Below, piece after piece: positions 32,252 through 41,567 of a stretch of 42,105 bases of DNA. The translations under genes were made by a program, and so were the position numbers. Location of the stretch: contig BFEA01000255.1 of the NCBI GenBank assembly GCA_003427395.1, forward strand, positions 1,766,953 to 1,809,057, written 5' to 3'. The first letter of the stretch is position 1. Each line of letters opens with the position of its first letter. The stretch is from Chara braunii. Taxonomy: Eukaryota > Streptophyta > Charophyceae > Charales > Characeae. The notes under the pieces were generated by a model. The model was not told where the DNA came from, did not search any database, and saw only the letters and a program-made list of their open reading frames with translations.

Positions 32252-33066
32252 TTATGGGGACTTTGCCTCTTCTTTGGCTTCTCCTTCTTTCACCGGACGC
32301 ACATATGCTACAAACACTTGATCATACAAATTATATTTTTTTACATGGCGAGTGAATGCGGGGGCACTCATACAACAATGAGCCAAACTGCTTTCCTTAC
32401 CAGATTCATGAAATAGGCGGATTTTATTTTCCCACCCTGCGGACTTGGGAGTCAACAGTCATGATCCCTTAACTTTATATCCGCATTTGCAGTTTCACTC
32501 CAATTCATGCCTAAAAGAATGTCGAAAGGGAGACTATCTTTCACCAAGAGAGTCAGAGAGTGGAGAACGTGTTCCACCTTCCCCTCTGCCTCGAGCCAAA
32601 AGTATGTCTTTATACCCTCAACATATTTATCCATTATAATCTCAGTACTATTTGCTAATTTACTGAGGACGGGCTCATCCAACTTTTTGACCTTTAGCTC
32701 AAGACGCAACTTTTGCAATCCTTTCTTACTAATGTAGCTGCGTGTTGACCCACTGTCAATCATACCGCCTACTCTTACTTTATTTACTTTTAGATATGCA
32801 ATTATTAACTGTCCTTTTCGTTTCTTCATTTCAGTCCAGGCTTGGCGACGAGCGGCCAACTCATCACCCATGCCAGCGAGGGATCCACATAGAGAGGTGC
32901 ACACACTTACTACCTCTGGACAGTTAACTAGGTGGGGACTGTCTGTCTTATCAGTTTCTGCCTGAGGAACCTTCGAATGAGAAGTTCTTTCTATATCCGA
33001 AGTTCCTGTAGAGACAACTGAAACCTCTACTGGCAATTCACTTTTAGTACCTTGTAATCTGGGCAA
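32252..33066 (-). pseudogene. Retropepsin-like aspartic protease and linker
   Basis: The 33066-32452 frame has an acidic/serine spacer, then GQLIIAYLKVNKVRVGGMID and SGSTRSYISKKGLQKL. Here IDSGST is the aspartic protease active-site motif (D-S/T-G). The domain closes with LPFDILLGMNW, the usual flap-distal I-L-G motif. A TGA and frame change near 32452 lead to a linker (32455-32252: NKIRLFHESGKES, YNLYDQVFVAYVRPVKEGEA) that stops where the RT deletion begins. Confidence 0.85.
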
Positions 33067-33104
33067 TAGGGAACAATGTGGTTGGGGTCACCACATTTAA
33101 GGCA
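33063..33104 (-). pseudogene. Gag zinc knuckle (CX2CX4HX4C), out of frame with its neighbours
   Basis: CLKCGDPNHIVPYC is a canonical nucleocapsid zinc knuckle that binds element RNA. It lies in a different frame from both the upstream gag (33299-34024) and the downstream protease (33066-32452). One frameshift probably lies in the AAG-rich stretch near 33110-33125 and another near 33060. Confidence 0.85.
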
Positions 33105-33298
33105 TTGGTCGACAACTTTTCTTTCTTGCCAAACTTATTCTGTAATCCCCAATTTTTTCCAGGCTCCCCTTCGGGCAGACCTGGATGAGGTGGATATGGC
33201 TTATCCCAATTACTATACCAAGTGCTTCTTCCTCTTCCCCAGGTAGAATTTGAACCACGGTCACCTTGCGAGGGACGATTGCCCCTTCCGCCCACATA

Positions 33299-34140
33299 CT
33301 AGTAGTTACCTTCACCACTACCCCTCTGGGTGCCGGATCCTCTTCCACTACTTCCGCGGCCTCCTCTTCCTCGGCCACGGCCTCTTCCTTGTCGCCCTCC
33401 CCCGCGGGCTGCAACGACCGCGTAGTCCCCCTCCTGAACTACCGTGGGTCCTCCCTCCAGACCATAATCTATCTGGTCATAGGAGAGAGTCTCGACACCT
33501 CCTCCTTCAAAAGTAAGAAGGAGACTGTCTTTCCCAGGTATATTCCGTGAGATAGTGCGGTTCTGCCACTTCTTACCCGCTTGCAGATCTTTCCAATAAT
33601 AGCAGTAGTTAGCTTTGGCTAAGAAGCCAGCATGATCTATAATAATCTTGCTGAACTTCTCGTACGTCATCCCCTCCTCCTTTGTGCGGGGATAAAGCTG
33701 AGTATGGAGAGGGTCGGGCAGTGCCCTAGCGAAGTTATTGAGGATCTGAGTAGGAGTGAGTCCATGTTCAGCGCATTGTAGGAGTTCATCCATCGTTGCT
33801 TTGAGTGCCGACGCACTCTTCCATTTCCGATCCGCAATATTTAAGATTAACACTTCTATTCTACGTGCCAAATTTTTATCTTCAAATCTTTCTCTGACAG
33901 CTTTGAAGAAATTTTCAATTCTCGTTTGCTGTGAATATTCAATCATAGTTTGGCAGTTGGCTTCTTTTTGCAATGATAAGACGAAGCTCATTTCATCGCC
34001 GGCCATACACGAAGTGCCCATCAAGACTCTGTCCCAATACGGGATGCGTTGTCACTATCCATATGATTCTACAACAACAATCCAATGTAAGACACTCTCC
34101 TCCTTCTTGCCTGTGTAAGTCCACGACACTTTAACTTTAA
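33299..34140 (-). pseudogene. Gag capsid-like region with Arg/Gly-rich tail
   Basis: The region opens in one frame with VSWTYTGKKEESVLHWI (about 34130-34080). The 34024-33299 frame then has MSFVLSLQKEA, FFKAVRERFEDKNLARRIEV, ASALKATMDELLQCAEHGLT and TQILNNFARALPDPLHTQLY, the helical capsid fold of Ty3 gag. It ends with a GRGRGRGG-type tail likely to bind RNA. A TAG at 33299-33301 interrupts the tail; the same frame continues for another 80 codons. Confidence 0.75.
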
Positions 34141-34462
34141 TATTTCTCACATCCCCACTTTCTTCTCACTGCACTTCCTTTCCTTTCTTGTCTCCATCTC
34201 CCCCATCTCCGCCTCCATCTCTGCTTCCATCTCCTCATGTTCCTCCGCTGCCATGAATTATCTTTTCAATTACAACAGGAATGAAGGTTTGAATGATGTG
34301 ATCATCTAATTTATGAATATATGACTGCACATGTCGATCAACATCCTTTGCGGACTTCTGCAAGAAGGTGTTCTAGATTCCTTCAAACTCATATTGGTGG
34401 GTTTTAACTTTTCGCAACATTTTGTTCATTACTGCGAACTCTTGCTTTGTATGAAGGACTGT

Positions 34463-35063
34463 TTATGCCAAGAGGGCAAGCTTTTCTTCTGTTGCAGTTT
34501 GTTTTTCTTTCTGGTGTTGCAACTTTTTTTGCAGCCTCGCACCCTGTGCTTGGAGCCTTTTCCTTTCGTCAAGCTCTTGTTGCTTCGTTGATAATATTTT
34601 ATTATGCAGTTCCACACGTTTTTCCTCAAGCAAAATGTCCTTTTCTGTTGGGTCTGCAACGAATGTCAATTTTGCAATAAACATATCTCTTTCTTCCTCC
34701 GTCTCTTCAATTCGATTGCTGGAATATGCATATTGATCACACCAATCCAGCAGTTTGACCTGAAGTCCTCCACCTGTCTGGCTACTTTCCCCCTATTCTC
34801 GTTGCCTGATGAGTCTGTCATCAGTAGGTTCATCATCTTATTTTTCTATAGTTTTTTAGTTCTTCCTGCAGTTCTTTTTCTAACTTTTTTTTCAATTCCT
34901 TTTTCATTATTTCCTCTTCCATCTGCACTTTCTTCTTTATTTCTTCTTCTTTCTGTCTCTTTCTGTCTTCTTTCTCTTTCTTTTTCTTGGCCTGGCGGCG
35001 ATCAATTTCTACCTGCTCTGCAGCCGAGGGCCCTGGCTTCACGGTGCCAGATCTCATCATCAT
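34463..35063 (-). pseudogene. Gag N-terminal coiled-coil region
   Basis: The likely start is at 35063, the first of three consecutive ATGs, followed by RSGTVKPGPSAAEQVEIDRR. A very basic/acidic coiled coil (QAKKKKEKEDRKRQKEEEIK and on) stops at 34833 because of a frame change. A second coiled-coil frame at 34684-34463 continues the pattern (DILLEEKRVELHNKILS, KRLQAQGARLQKKLQHQKEK). Long coiled coils before capsid are unusual for short Ty3 gag proteins and appear to be a lineage trait. Confidence 0.65.
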
Positions 35064-35222
35064 ATGGGAGGTGCATATCCTCCCAAAGCCCAGGGGAAAA
35101 AAAACTTTGAACAATGGACCCAACAAAACTGAGAGGGCCAACAACCCTTGCATAGGATAGTCATCCATGCTGGGTGACAGCACAGGAACGGTCTCCGCCG
35201 GCCCAGCAAGTAGACAACCCAA

Positions 35223-35982
35223 GTACTATACTAACTTTATGTGGATGGGATCTGCCTTGTCTTTTTTTTTTTTTTTTTTTTTTTTTTCTCGCTGTCTGTG
35301 TCCCGTTTGATTACCACGTATCTCTCCTCCTTTTGTCTGGCTTTGTCTCTCTTTTCTTTCTTTAATTAACTCTTGTTTGTTTGTCCTCCTGCGTAGGGAG
35401 TAGCTGGAGTATTCTCTATGTCAGATGCCCTGAATGATACTTCAATCACAGATCATTTCTGCTCATATATCTTGCTTGCAACTTGACGTGGCAATCTGCC
35501 ACAACCCCCAACTTTCTCCTATCTTTACTAACTCCTATAGCGCAGATGTCAGAATCAGATATCAGGACGACAGGACCAGACAAGGACTCTGACCAACTCT
35601 CAACTCTGACGTGCCTAGACACTTGAGTCCTGACCTTCATACCAGACCTGACCGAGTGTAGACCAGAAAGCAGCAGCGACCACCAGAGAGGAGGGGAAAT
35701 ATAGGTACTCGACACACACTCAACATGCAGCCAGGCAAGGGGTAAAAAGTTATTCTCTCTTCTGGAGTTGTCGATGAAGTCTCCTCGATCGCTCCACGCT
35801 CCACGCTCCACGCACAGGTAAGATTTTCCCTCCTTAGCCCCTTCCTCTTCAGCTAACTTCCTCCTCCTTATCCCTATCCACTTCATCTCTCAACCTTCCA
35901 CCATCGCCGGCATCAACAAGCCAGCACAATCTTCTCGCCGGACTTACTCATGCCAGCGCTTCAGTGAGTGCAACAAGTTACC
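35223..35982 (-). other. Leader between the primer-binding site and gag
   Basis: This is untranslated leader sequence in the element's sense. A T-run at 35262-35287 would be an A-run in the RNA. A 146-codon minus-strand frame (35886-35446) contains no recognisable domain and sits in leader position, so I do not call it a gene. Confidence 0.6.
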
Positions 35983-35994
35983 GCTCCGATACCA
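35983..35994 (-). promoter_or_regulatory. Primer-binding site for initiator tRNA-Met
   Basis: On the minus strand TGGTATCGGAGC lies three bases inside the 5' LTR. It matches the plant initiator tRNA-Met site TGGTATCAGAGC at 11 of 12 positions. It fixes the element's orientation and the inner LTR boundary. Confidence 0.9.
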
Positions 35995-35997
35995 AAT

Positions 35998-37190
35998 TGC
36001 AAGGAACCTGACAGTTCACAACTTGCTGGAGTGTATCACACTGCATGCATAGACGTCATTCACATAGATAGAGAAACTTCACACAAAGCCAAGTCGAGAA
36101 AAGATGAGAACCAAGGTAGCGCAACCCTCATTATCACAACCACATCATGCAAAAAGTATTTCGAGTCCAAGAGTACAGCGCCAACAGAATACAAGTCTCT
36201 CTCGTTCAATCATCAGCATGGGGCCTGGCTCAGCCAGCGTCTGCCCTCAGAACACAGGTATGGCGCCAACAGGTAAGAATCCACCATATCCAACTCTTCA
36301 ACCTGTCTTCTCTCTCTCACTCTCTCGAGATCCCTGTCTTGGTTCCCTTATCTTACCCTGCATGCTCACTCCTTACTGATGAGGATCTACTCTGAATGCT
36401 ACTCATTGATGTCCACTACTAACCCCTCTACTTCTACTAATAATGCCGGTGCAGCTATGGCTGCGTCTGCCAATCAGCGCCCAGCCTCTTCTTCTTCTCC
36501 TTGTGCAACTTCCAGCCAGCGCATTCTCCCTGCATGCTAGCGCACAAGTGCTGCAGCACTTCCACGCATCTATGTCAGTGGAGATTTGTCATGTGGGGAG
36601 GCTGGCCTGGTTTCTTATAGTGCTGGCCTCCCTTCACGAGGTCTGAATCAGTCTTCCTTGGGTCTTTCCCCAGTCCCAGACCACTGCAGAATGTGTCCCA
36701 GTACCTTTCCCTCAGGGTCTGCTGCTGCTGCGGCCTTTAAGCCTGAATTTTGGACTTTGGGTCTGAATCTGGACTGTCTATTGGACTTTGACTTGGACTG
36801 GGACTCTACCCCATTGATTTGGCCTTTAAGCACGAACAGACACATCTACTGCACTAACAGACATGACTTGCACAGCCCCCTGGACGAACAGACGTGACTC
36901 TCACAGTTGAATGCTGCAACTGTTCGTCCTGGGGCGCGACTGTGACCTTTGACACAACTCCTCACTTCAGTTAGGATATGACTTTTGACCCAGAGAACAT
37001 GTCTTTTGATCTGCTTTTCACGAATTGAGTTCTGGCCGAGTGGGCCCCATTATGCTGCCTTCTTCATTCAGGGTCTGAACGGGTAAAGGCCCTTTTAGAA
37101 AGTACTCCTGGTTGAAGTTATGTGGGGTTGCCAACGGGCATTGTCTATATTCTATGTATACAAGGCCATACCGTCGCCTTCGATTTGTAT
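35998..37190 (-). repeat. 5' LTR (right copy, plus coordinates)
   Basis: The part matching the other LTR is 35998-37097. On the minus strand the LTR probably starts further out, near 37180-37190, because 37106-37178 is related to sequence just outside the other LTR. That extra part contains a TATA-like TTGTATACATAGAATATAG suitable for a promoter. The whole LTR would then be about 1.19 kb. Confidence 0.75.
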
Positions 37191-37440
37191 CTGACTGCAA
37201 TTACGGCCGGATTCAGTGAGAGAATAAGTACTCCTGCCCGTCGTGCTTTGAGTAACACTGTAGTTTTTCGAAAAATGAAGAATAAGGAAATATGAATTAC
37301 GTTTTTGCACTACGCAGTCGCATAAGTCGCGAGGATCTTTTTTTTTTTTTCCGTCTTTTTCTTGGTTCCTGTAGTCCAACCTTTCTACCATGAACAATGT
37401 TACGGATGATCAGCTCTCTCTATATAGATTGTACTTGTGG
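37191..37440. other. No gene seen
   Basis: Mixed sequence with a T-run at 37338-37349 and no recognisable coding region. Confidence 0.5.
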
Positions 37441-37454
37441 GATAATACACATCA

Positions 37455-37860
37455 ATCGCTTGTTAACGGCGGTAAATGGGTGTAAACTGCAGTCAACTAC
37501 GGTAAACGGCAGTAAACGGGGCAGTGAATGGCAATAAACTAGAGTAGACGGCGGGTAGTAAAGGCAGTATAGGGAGGGGAACTGCAGTGAACGGCGGTAA
37601 GGAGTAGTAAACCAAAGTAAACGGAAGCAGGAAGAGGGTAAACGGCGGTAAATGGCAGTAAACGGCAGTAAATGGCAGTAAATGGCAGTAAACTAGAGTA
37701 GACGGCTGACAGTAGAAGGCAGTAAACTAGAGCAGACGGCGGGCAGTAGAAGGAAGTAAAGGGCGGTAAAACGCTGTGAACGGCAGCAAGGAGCAGTAAG
37801 GGAGGGCAAACCGAAGCGGTAAGCGGCGGTGAACGACGGTAACCGGCGGTAAAAACGATA
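37455..37860. repeat. Array of degenerate GGCRGTAAAC decamer-type repeats
   Basis: More than 25 variants of (A/G)ACGGC(A/G)GTAAA occur in about 400 bp, mostly 10-11 bp apart. Some are grouped in a larger unit around AACTAGAG(T/C)AGACGGC, seen at about 37539, 37691 and 37727. Orientation is uniform. Related words appear in inverse orientation with GCAGTAAC near 39530-39572. Confidence 0.8.
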
Positions 37861-37987
37861 TGATCGTCTATACTCCAGGGAGGAAAATATACCCTAGACA
37901 GGAAAAATTGAAGGCTATGGTAATAATGGTAGGCAGGAAGTAAAGATCAATTTGACAGAACAACAACAACCGAAAGGCTATCCTTAA

Positions 37988-38154
37988 GGGTCTCGCCGCA
38001 CGGCACACGAAACGAAACGAAACGAGTGCATCTGGCCACGAAAGGTGGCAAAATACAGTCGTTACTATTTATAGCAAACCGATGAACCTGGCCATTTTCT
38101 GCAGGAAGATGCACTCGTTTCGTTTTTCGTTTCGTGTCCCGTGCGGCGACGCCC
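37988..38154. mobile_element. PIF/Harbinger-type MITE, 167 bp
   Basis: Terminal inverted repeats of about 45 bp (GGGTCTCGCCGCACGGCACA... at the left, complement of ...GTGCGGCGACGCCC at the right) share a GAAACGAAACGAGTGCATCT core. The element is flanked by TAA at 37985-37987 and 38155-38157, matching the TWA target duplication and G-rich ends of PIF/Harbinger elements. No coding capacity. Confidence 0.8.
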
Positions 38155-38700
38155 TAACTCGAGGATACAGATTTGGGGCAAAAGAATATATTACCCCGGC
38201 GAGGATATAAGTCTTTCCAATTCAGGAAAGAGATGCGAATGACGACGGAAGCGACGGCATCAGAGTCAGCAGAGTCGGTAATTTGCGTGGCAGGTTGGAA
38301 CCGACTACGTTGAGTCCGGTTAAAAAAAAAAAAAACAGTAGTCTAAAATCAGGCAGCGAGAGGAGACGTGGATCTGTGCCGTCGCCACGTCCAGATTCAA
38401 TTTGTCGCACTCTCGAAGACCGGACGATGATATATCACTAGAATATACGGATTGAAGGCCTGGATTGTTGTGGAGTGATTGGGAGAGGAGGAGGGGGAGG
38501 GGGTGATGGAGGTGGAGCATGGGGAGAAGGAGGGGGTAGGGAAAAAGGGAGAGGACGGTGTTCGCGCTCGTCGCAGTCGATGAAACTTTCTTGTTGCCGT
38601 CAACAAGTGGCAGATGAGGAAGGGTGAGGCAATCGAGAAGGAACGCCAGCAGCTGGAGGGCGGGGGATAGCGGAGCGGGGGATAGCGGAGCGAGCAGGAG
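38155..38700. other. No supported gene
   Basis: GC-mixed sequence with a (GGGGGATAGCGGAGC)-type short duplication near 38660-38690 and an A-run at 38322-38335. Minus-strand frames here are pyrimidine low-complexity translations. Confidence 0.45.
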
Positions 38701-38702
38701 AG

Positions 38703-39480
38703 TCAGGGTCGGGACCGGTGTTTTTCTGAATCATAATCGGGATCGGGAGCGCACGTTGCGGCCGAAACAGAAACGCCGTGCACGAAGTCGGGATCGGGAG
38801 CTCAGGTTGCGGCCGAAACAGAACCGCCGTGCGCGATGTCTGTATCGGGAGCTCAGGTTGCGGCCGAAACATCACCGCTGTGGGCGAGGTCGGGATCGGG
38901 CGCTCAGGTTGCGGCCGAAACATCACCGCTGTGGGCGAGGTCGGGATCGGCATCGCTGTTTCCTGAATCGCAATCGGGATCGCGAGGACAGGTCGGGCGC
39001 GCGAAACAGAACCTCATCTGACGCGCGAAGTCTGGATCGGCAACGCTGTCCGCATGGCGATCATCGGGATCGGGAGCACAGGTTGCGATGTGTGATGAGA
39101 ACCTCTGTGCGCGGAAGTCGGGTTCGGTTTGCATCATCACAATCGGGATCGGGGGCACAGTTTGGGCTCGAAGCAGCGCGCTAAGTTCTGGATCGCCATC
39201 GCTGTCCGCATGGCGATCATCGGGATCGGGAGCGCAGGTTGCGATCTGTAACAAGAACCTCTGACCGCGGAAGTCGGGATCGGTTTCACAATCGGGATCG
39301 GGAGCACAGGTTGGGCCCGAAGCAGTACCTCTGATGCACGAAGTCTGGATCGGCATCGCGGTCCGCATCAAGATCATCGGGATCGGGAGCACACGTTGTG
39401 ATCTGACGTAAGAACCTCTGTGCAAGGGAAGTCGGGATCGGTTTGCATCACGATCGGGATCGGAAGCAAGGTTGGGATAA
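38703..39480. repeat. Nested minisatellite: 51-bp units followed by about 160-bp units
   Basis: Near 38738-38945 four units of 51 bp share TCGGGATCGGGAGCTCAGGT, TGCGGCCGAAACA and CCGC(C/T)GTG. From about 38940 to 39480 about three larger units follow. Each holds GAAGTCGGGATCGG, CACAATCGGGATCGGGAGCA, GAACCTCTG and CGCATGGCGATCATCGGGAT. The core word ATCGGGATCGGGAGC is shared by both levels. Because 51 is divisible by three, both strands are open: Arg-rich 17-residue repeats on plus, Pro/Thr-rich repeats on minus. Confidence 0.9.
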
Positions 39481-39726
39481 CTTCAAGATGAAAGTGAAAA
39501 TAAATCGTGTGGGGGTCGGCGGGCCGGCGGTAACACAGCGCAGTAACCGCAGTTTACTGCAGTAACTGCAGCGGGACGAGAGAAAGAGAGAGCGAGAGAG
39601 TGAACCGCGGAACAGCGGCCAATTGGGTAACCACCATCATCAGACTCGCACTTATTAATTAACAGGCACCCACTGAGAGTCTCCAGAAGAAAAAAAAAAA
39701 TAAAAAAATAAAATCGAATTATAGAG

Positions 39727-39934
39727 ATGGCCTCTCTGAGGGATGGCGAAGAAGCGGTGCGGCAGCTGGGAGACAAGGAGCGTAATCTGGAAAACCCGCC
39801 GCCGAGTGTGAAAGCGGTTCTGCGAAGAGAGGTTCTGGACGGTGTGAAACTGATTTGCAGAGGTTCATACTGGTGCCTTTTGTCGCCTTCCCGAGCCTTC
39901 AATGCCGTACAGAGACGTGTCAAAGCACTAAAAG
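39727..39934 (+). CDS. Candidate first coding exon, protein not recognised
   Basis: The ATG at 39727 is in good context (G at -3, G at +4) and opens a compact, charged, non-repetitive frame: MASLRDGEEAVRQLGDKERN, PPPSVKAVLRREVLDGVKL, YWCLLSPSRAFNAVQRRVK. It ends at AAAG|GTGAGG, a consensus 5' splice site at 39934/39935. The frame stays open past the donor but turns into pyrimidine-rich intron-like sequence. No downstream exon is convincing before the (GA)n and SINE-rich stretch, so the gene may continue beyond a long intron or be truncated. The opposite-strand frame is probably a shadow. Confidence 0.4.
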
Positions 39935-40074
39935 GTGAGGGAGGACCAATCTCTACAGATTTACAACCTACATTCTTCCCCCGAAGAATTCTCCCTTCGT
40001 TTCTTTGTCCTCTATTCCTCTTTTCCTCCTTTCTCTCTTAAAAAAAGGCGATGCCAGGCCGTCCTGTCCTTATT

Positions 40075-40149
40075 NGACAGGTGTGATTGATTTGGTTGGT
40101 TTTAAAAGAATTNGNCTNAAAAAAAAAAAAAAAAAAAAAAAAAAAGAGA

Positions 40150-40202
<53 letters not shown>
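40075..40202. repeat. A-run and (GA)n microsatellite with ambiguous bases
   Basis: Single Ns at 40075, 40113, 40115 and 40118 precede an A-run (40119-40145) and a GA repeat (about 40146-40202). The cluster of Ns suggests low-quality consensus at the homopolymer. Confidence 0.95.
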
Positions 40203-40205
<3 letters not shown>

Positions 40206-40296
40206 CATCGATTTTTTTTTGGGGGGGGGGTTGTTTCCTTCTTCTTTTTTAAAAGAGGCGAAGTGCCTTGAGAAATATAAAAAAAAGAAAAAAGGT

Positions 40297-40580
40297 ATCG
40301 TCATTGAGCTGACCGGTCCCAGGTAAATCAGAATTATTTTTATTCTGGTCATCTGATTGTATCTGGATCCGATCTTGGGTTTGATTCAGATTTCAACAGT
40401 TCATGGATGTACCGACTGGGCCAATTGGTACAGAGATATCATCGTTGAGCTGACCGACCCCAGGTAACTCAGAATTTGTTTTATCAAATTTATTCAGTGC
40501 ATCTGATGGCATCTGGATTCGAACTTGGCTCTGTTTTTTTTTTTTTTTTTTTTTTTTGTATGTCAACAGTTCATTGGTGT
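40297..40580 (-). repeat. Tandem pair of tRNA-derived SINE-like units, about 141 bp each
   Basis: TCATTGAGCTGACCGGTCCC at 40301 recurs as TCGTTGAGCTGACCGACCCC at 40442, and the copies stay aligned through TCAACAGTTCAT(G/T)G. On the minus strand unit 1 has a perfect A box TGGCCCAGTCGG (40423-40412), with a B-box-like AGATCGGATCC (40375-40365) 48 bases later. Unit 2 keeps a better B box, AGTTCGAATCC (40525-40515), but its body is broken by a T-run at 40532-40556. Confidence 0.6.
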
Positions 40581-40856
40581 ATCGTCTGGCCTACTACGCG
40601 TTGTTGGTTTTCCCTCGAATTCAACGTACGGTCATCATAGCTGTCTTTGGCCGAGCTTTCAGGCTCGATACTTGATGACGAGGACCGTAAATTCTACTCG
40701 GGGGAAGACGGTATACCGAGCCTACGATATACCGTTATTGTGCGAGGTAGCCTGTTCGATTCTTGGTATATCGGCTCGTGGATGCAATTCAGTAATTTCA
40801 TTTCAATTCAAATTCCCATGGGCAGAAACCCCCCACCCCCGAAAATAAAACAAAGT

Positions 40857-40962
40857 GAAAAGGAGCTAGCCCAGTAGGTAAAGTACCAGCCTGACATGCC
40901 GCAGATGCAGGGATCGAAGCCAGTAGGCCCCATTTAAAATAAAAAAAAACAAAAAAAAAACG
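40857..40962 (+). repeat. tRNA-derived SINE head with A-rich tail
   Basis: The A box TAGCCCAGTAGG at 40867-40878 fits the consensus fully. GGATCGAAGCC at 40911-40921 fits the B box at 9 of 11 positions, 44 bp downstream as in tRNAs. An A-rich tail (about 40934-40961) follows after 12 bases. The stems do not pair well enough for a functional tRNA. Confidence 0.55.
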
Positions 40963-41059
40963 AAGGGTTGATTTTTGCCAGCACAGGGTGCCCCCGTGCA
41001 GGTGACGCCCGGGCGACTTGCCAGGAGTTCACGGCCGTGCTGCACGCCTGGGCGAGCCA

Positions 41060-41400
41060 AGTATCCTAGAAATTTCTTCTTCTTCTTCTTCGTGGTCGTC
41101 GTCACTGACCCTTCCCTGTCCTGTTCTTCTTCGTCTATGTCTTAACTGCCCTCTTTTTTTCTTCTCTATCTTCTTCTCAGCTTTCTTTCTTGTACGACGC
41201 TTCTTCTTCTTCTTCGTCCTCTTCGTTGACGTCCTTGTCTAATTGGTTGCCGTGATGGTAATGAGCCGACATAGCTGCGTGTGCATGAGCTCGTAGCGAT
41301 GTCCTCGCTATCTCCCTCCTCCTCCTCCTCCCCCTCCTCCGCTTTCTTCTTTATCGTCTGCCTCGTCTTCTTCCACTTCTTCCTCTTCTTCGTTCTCTTG
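41060..41400. other. Pyrimidine triplet-rich stretch (CTT/CTC)n
   Basis: Interrupted CTT and CCT triplet runs occupy 41075-41230 and 41310-41400. They yield Ser/Phe frames on plus and Glu/Arg/Lys frames on minus. There is no supported gene. Confidence 0.6.
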
Positions 41401-41456
41401 AGCACACAAAATTATGTCCGGCACGCACCTGACCGAAACGTACCGACGGTACCACG

Positions 41457-41563
41457 GAATTTGCTGAGAACTGTGCATGCGAGTATGTATCGCTGATGTG
41501 TGTTTATGGTGAATTTGCTGAGAACTGTACATGCAGATATGTATCGCTGATGTGTGTGGCGAG
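41457..41563. repeat. 54-bp tandem duplication
   Basis: GAATTTGCTGAGAACTGT, then (G/A)CATGC, then TATGTATCGCTGATGTGTGT, is present at about 41457-41510 and 41511-41563. The copies differ at a few positions. Confidence 0.85.
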
Positions 41564-41567
41564 TACG

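Larger units (their letters stand above)
28653..37190 (-). mobile_element. Degenerate Ty3/gypsy chromovirus-like LTR retrotransposon
   Basis: The element reads on the minus strand: 5' LTR (37097 or about 37190 down to 35998), primer-binding site (35994-35983), gag with an N-terminal coiled coil, zinc knuckle, aspartic protease, truncated reverse transcriptase, RNase H, integrase with a chromodomain-like C-terminus, and 3' LTR (29745-28653). The domain order PR-RT-RH-IN places it in Ty3/gypsy, and the C-terminal domain points to a chromovirus. The LTRs look about 95% identical, so insertion is not ancient. Even so, the coding region has nonsense codons, frameshifts, an RT deletion and lost catalytic residues; it cannot be autonomous. 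Confidence 0.92.

Noticed and set aside
35446-35886. 146-codon minus-strand frame before gag
   Set aside because: Located in the retroelement leader, no domain recognised.
37455-37860. CRISPR-like regular array
   Set aside because: Units are about 10 bp without unique spacers, in a eukaryotic context; it is a short-period repeat.
39483-39923. 146-codon minus-strand frame opposite the candidate exon
   Set aside because: Low-complexity phenylalanine and serine stretches from the A-run; the plus strand has the better start and splice signals.
40753-40763. B-box-like TGTTCGATTCT
   Set aside because: No A box about 44 bp upstream on the same strand.
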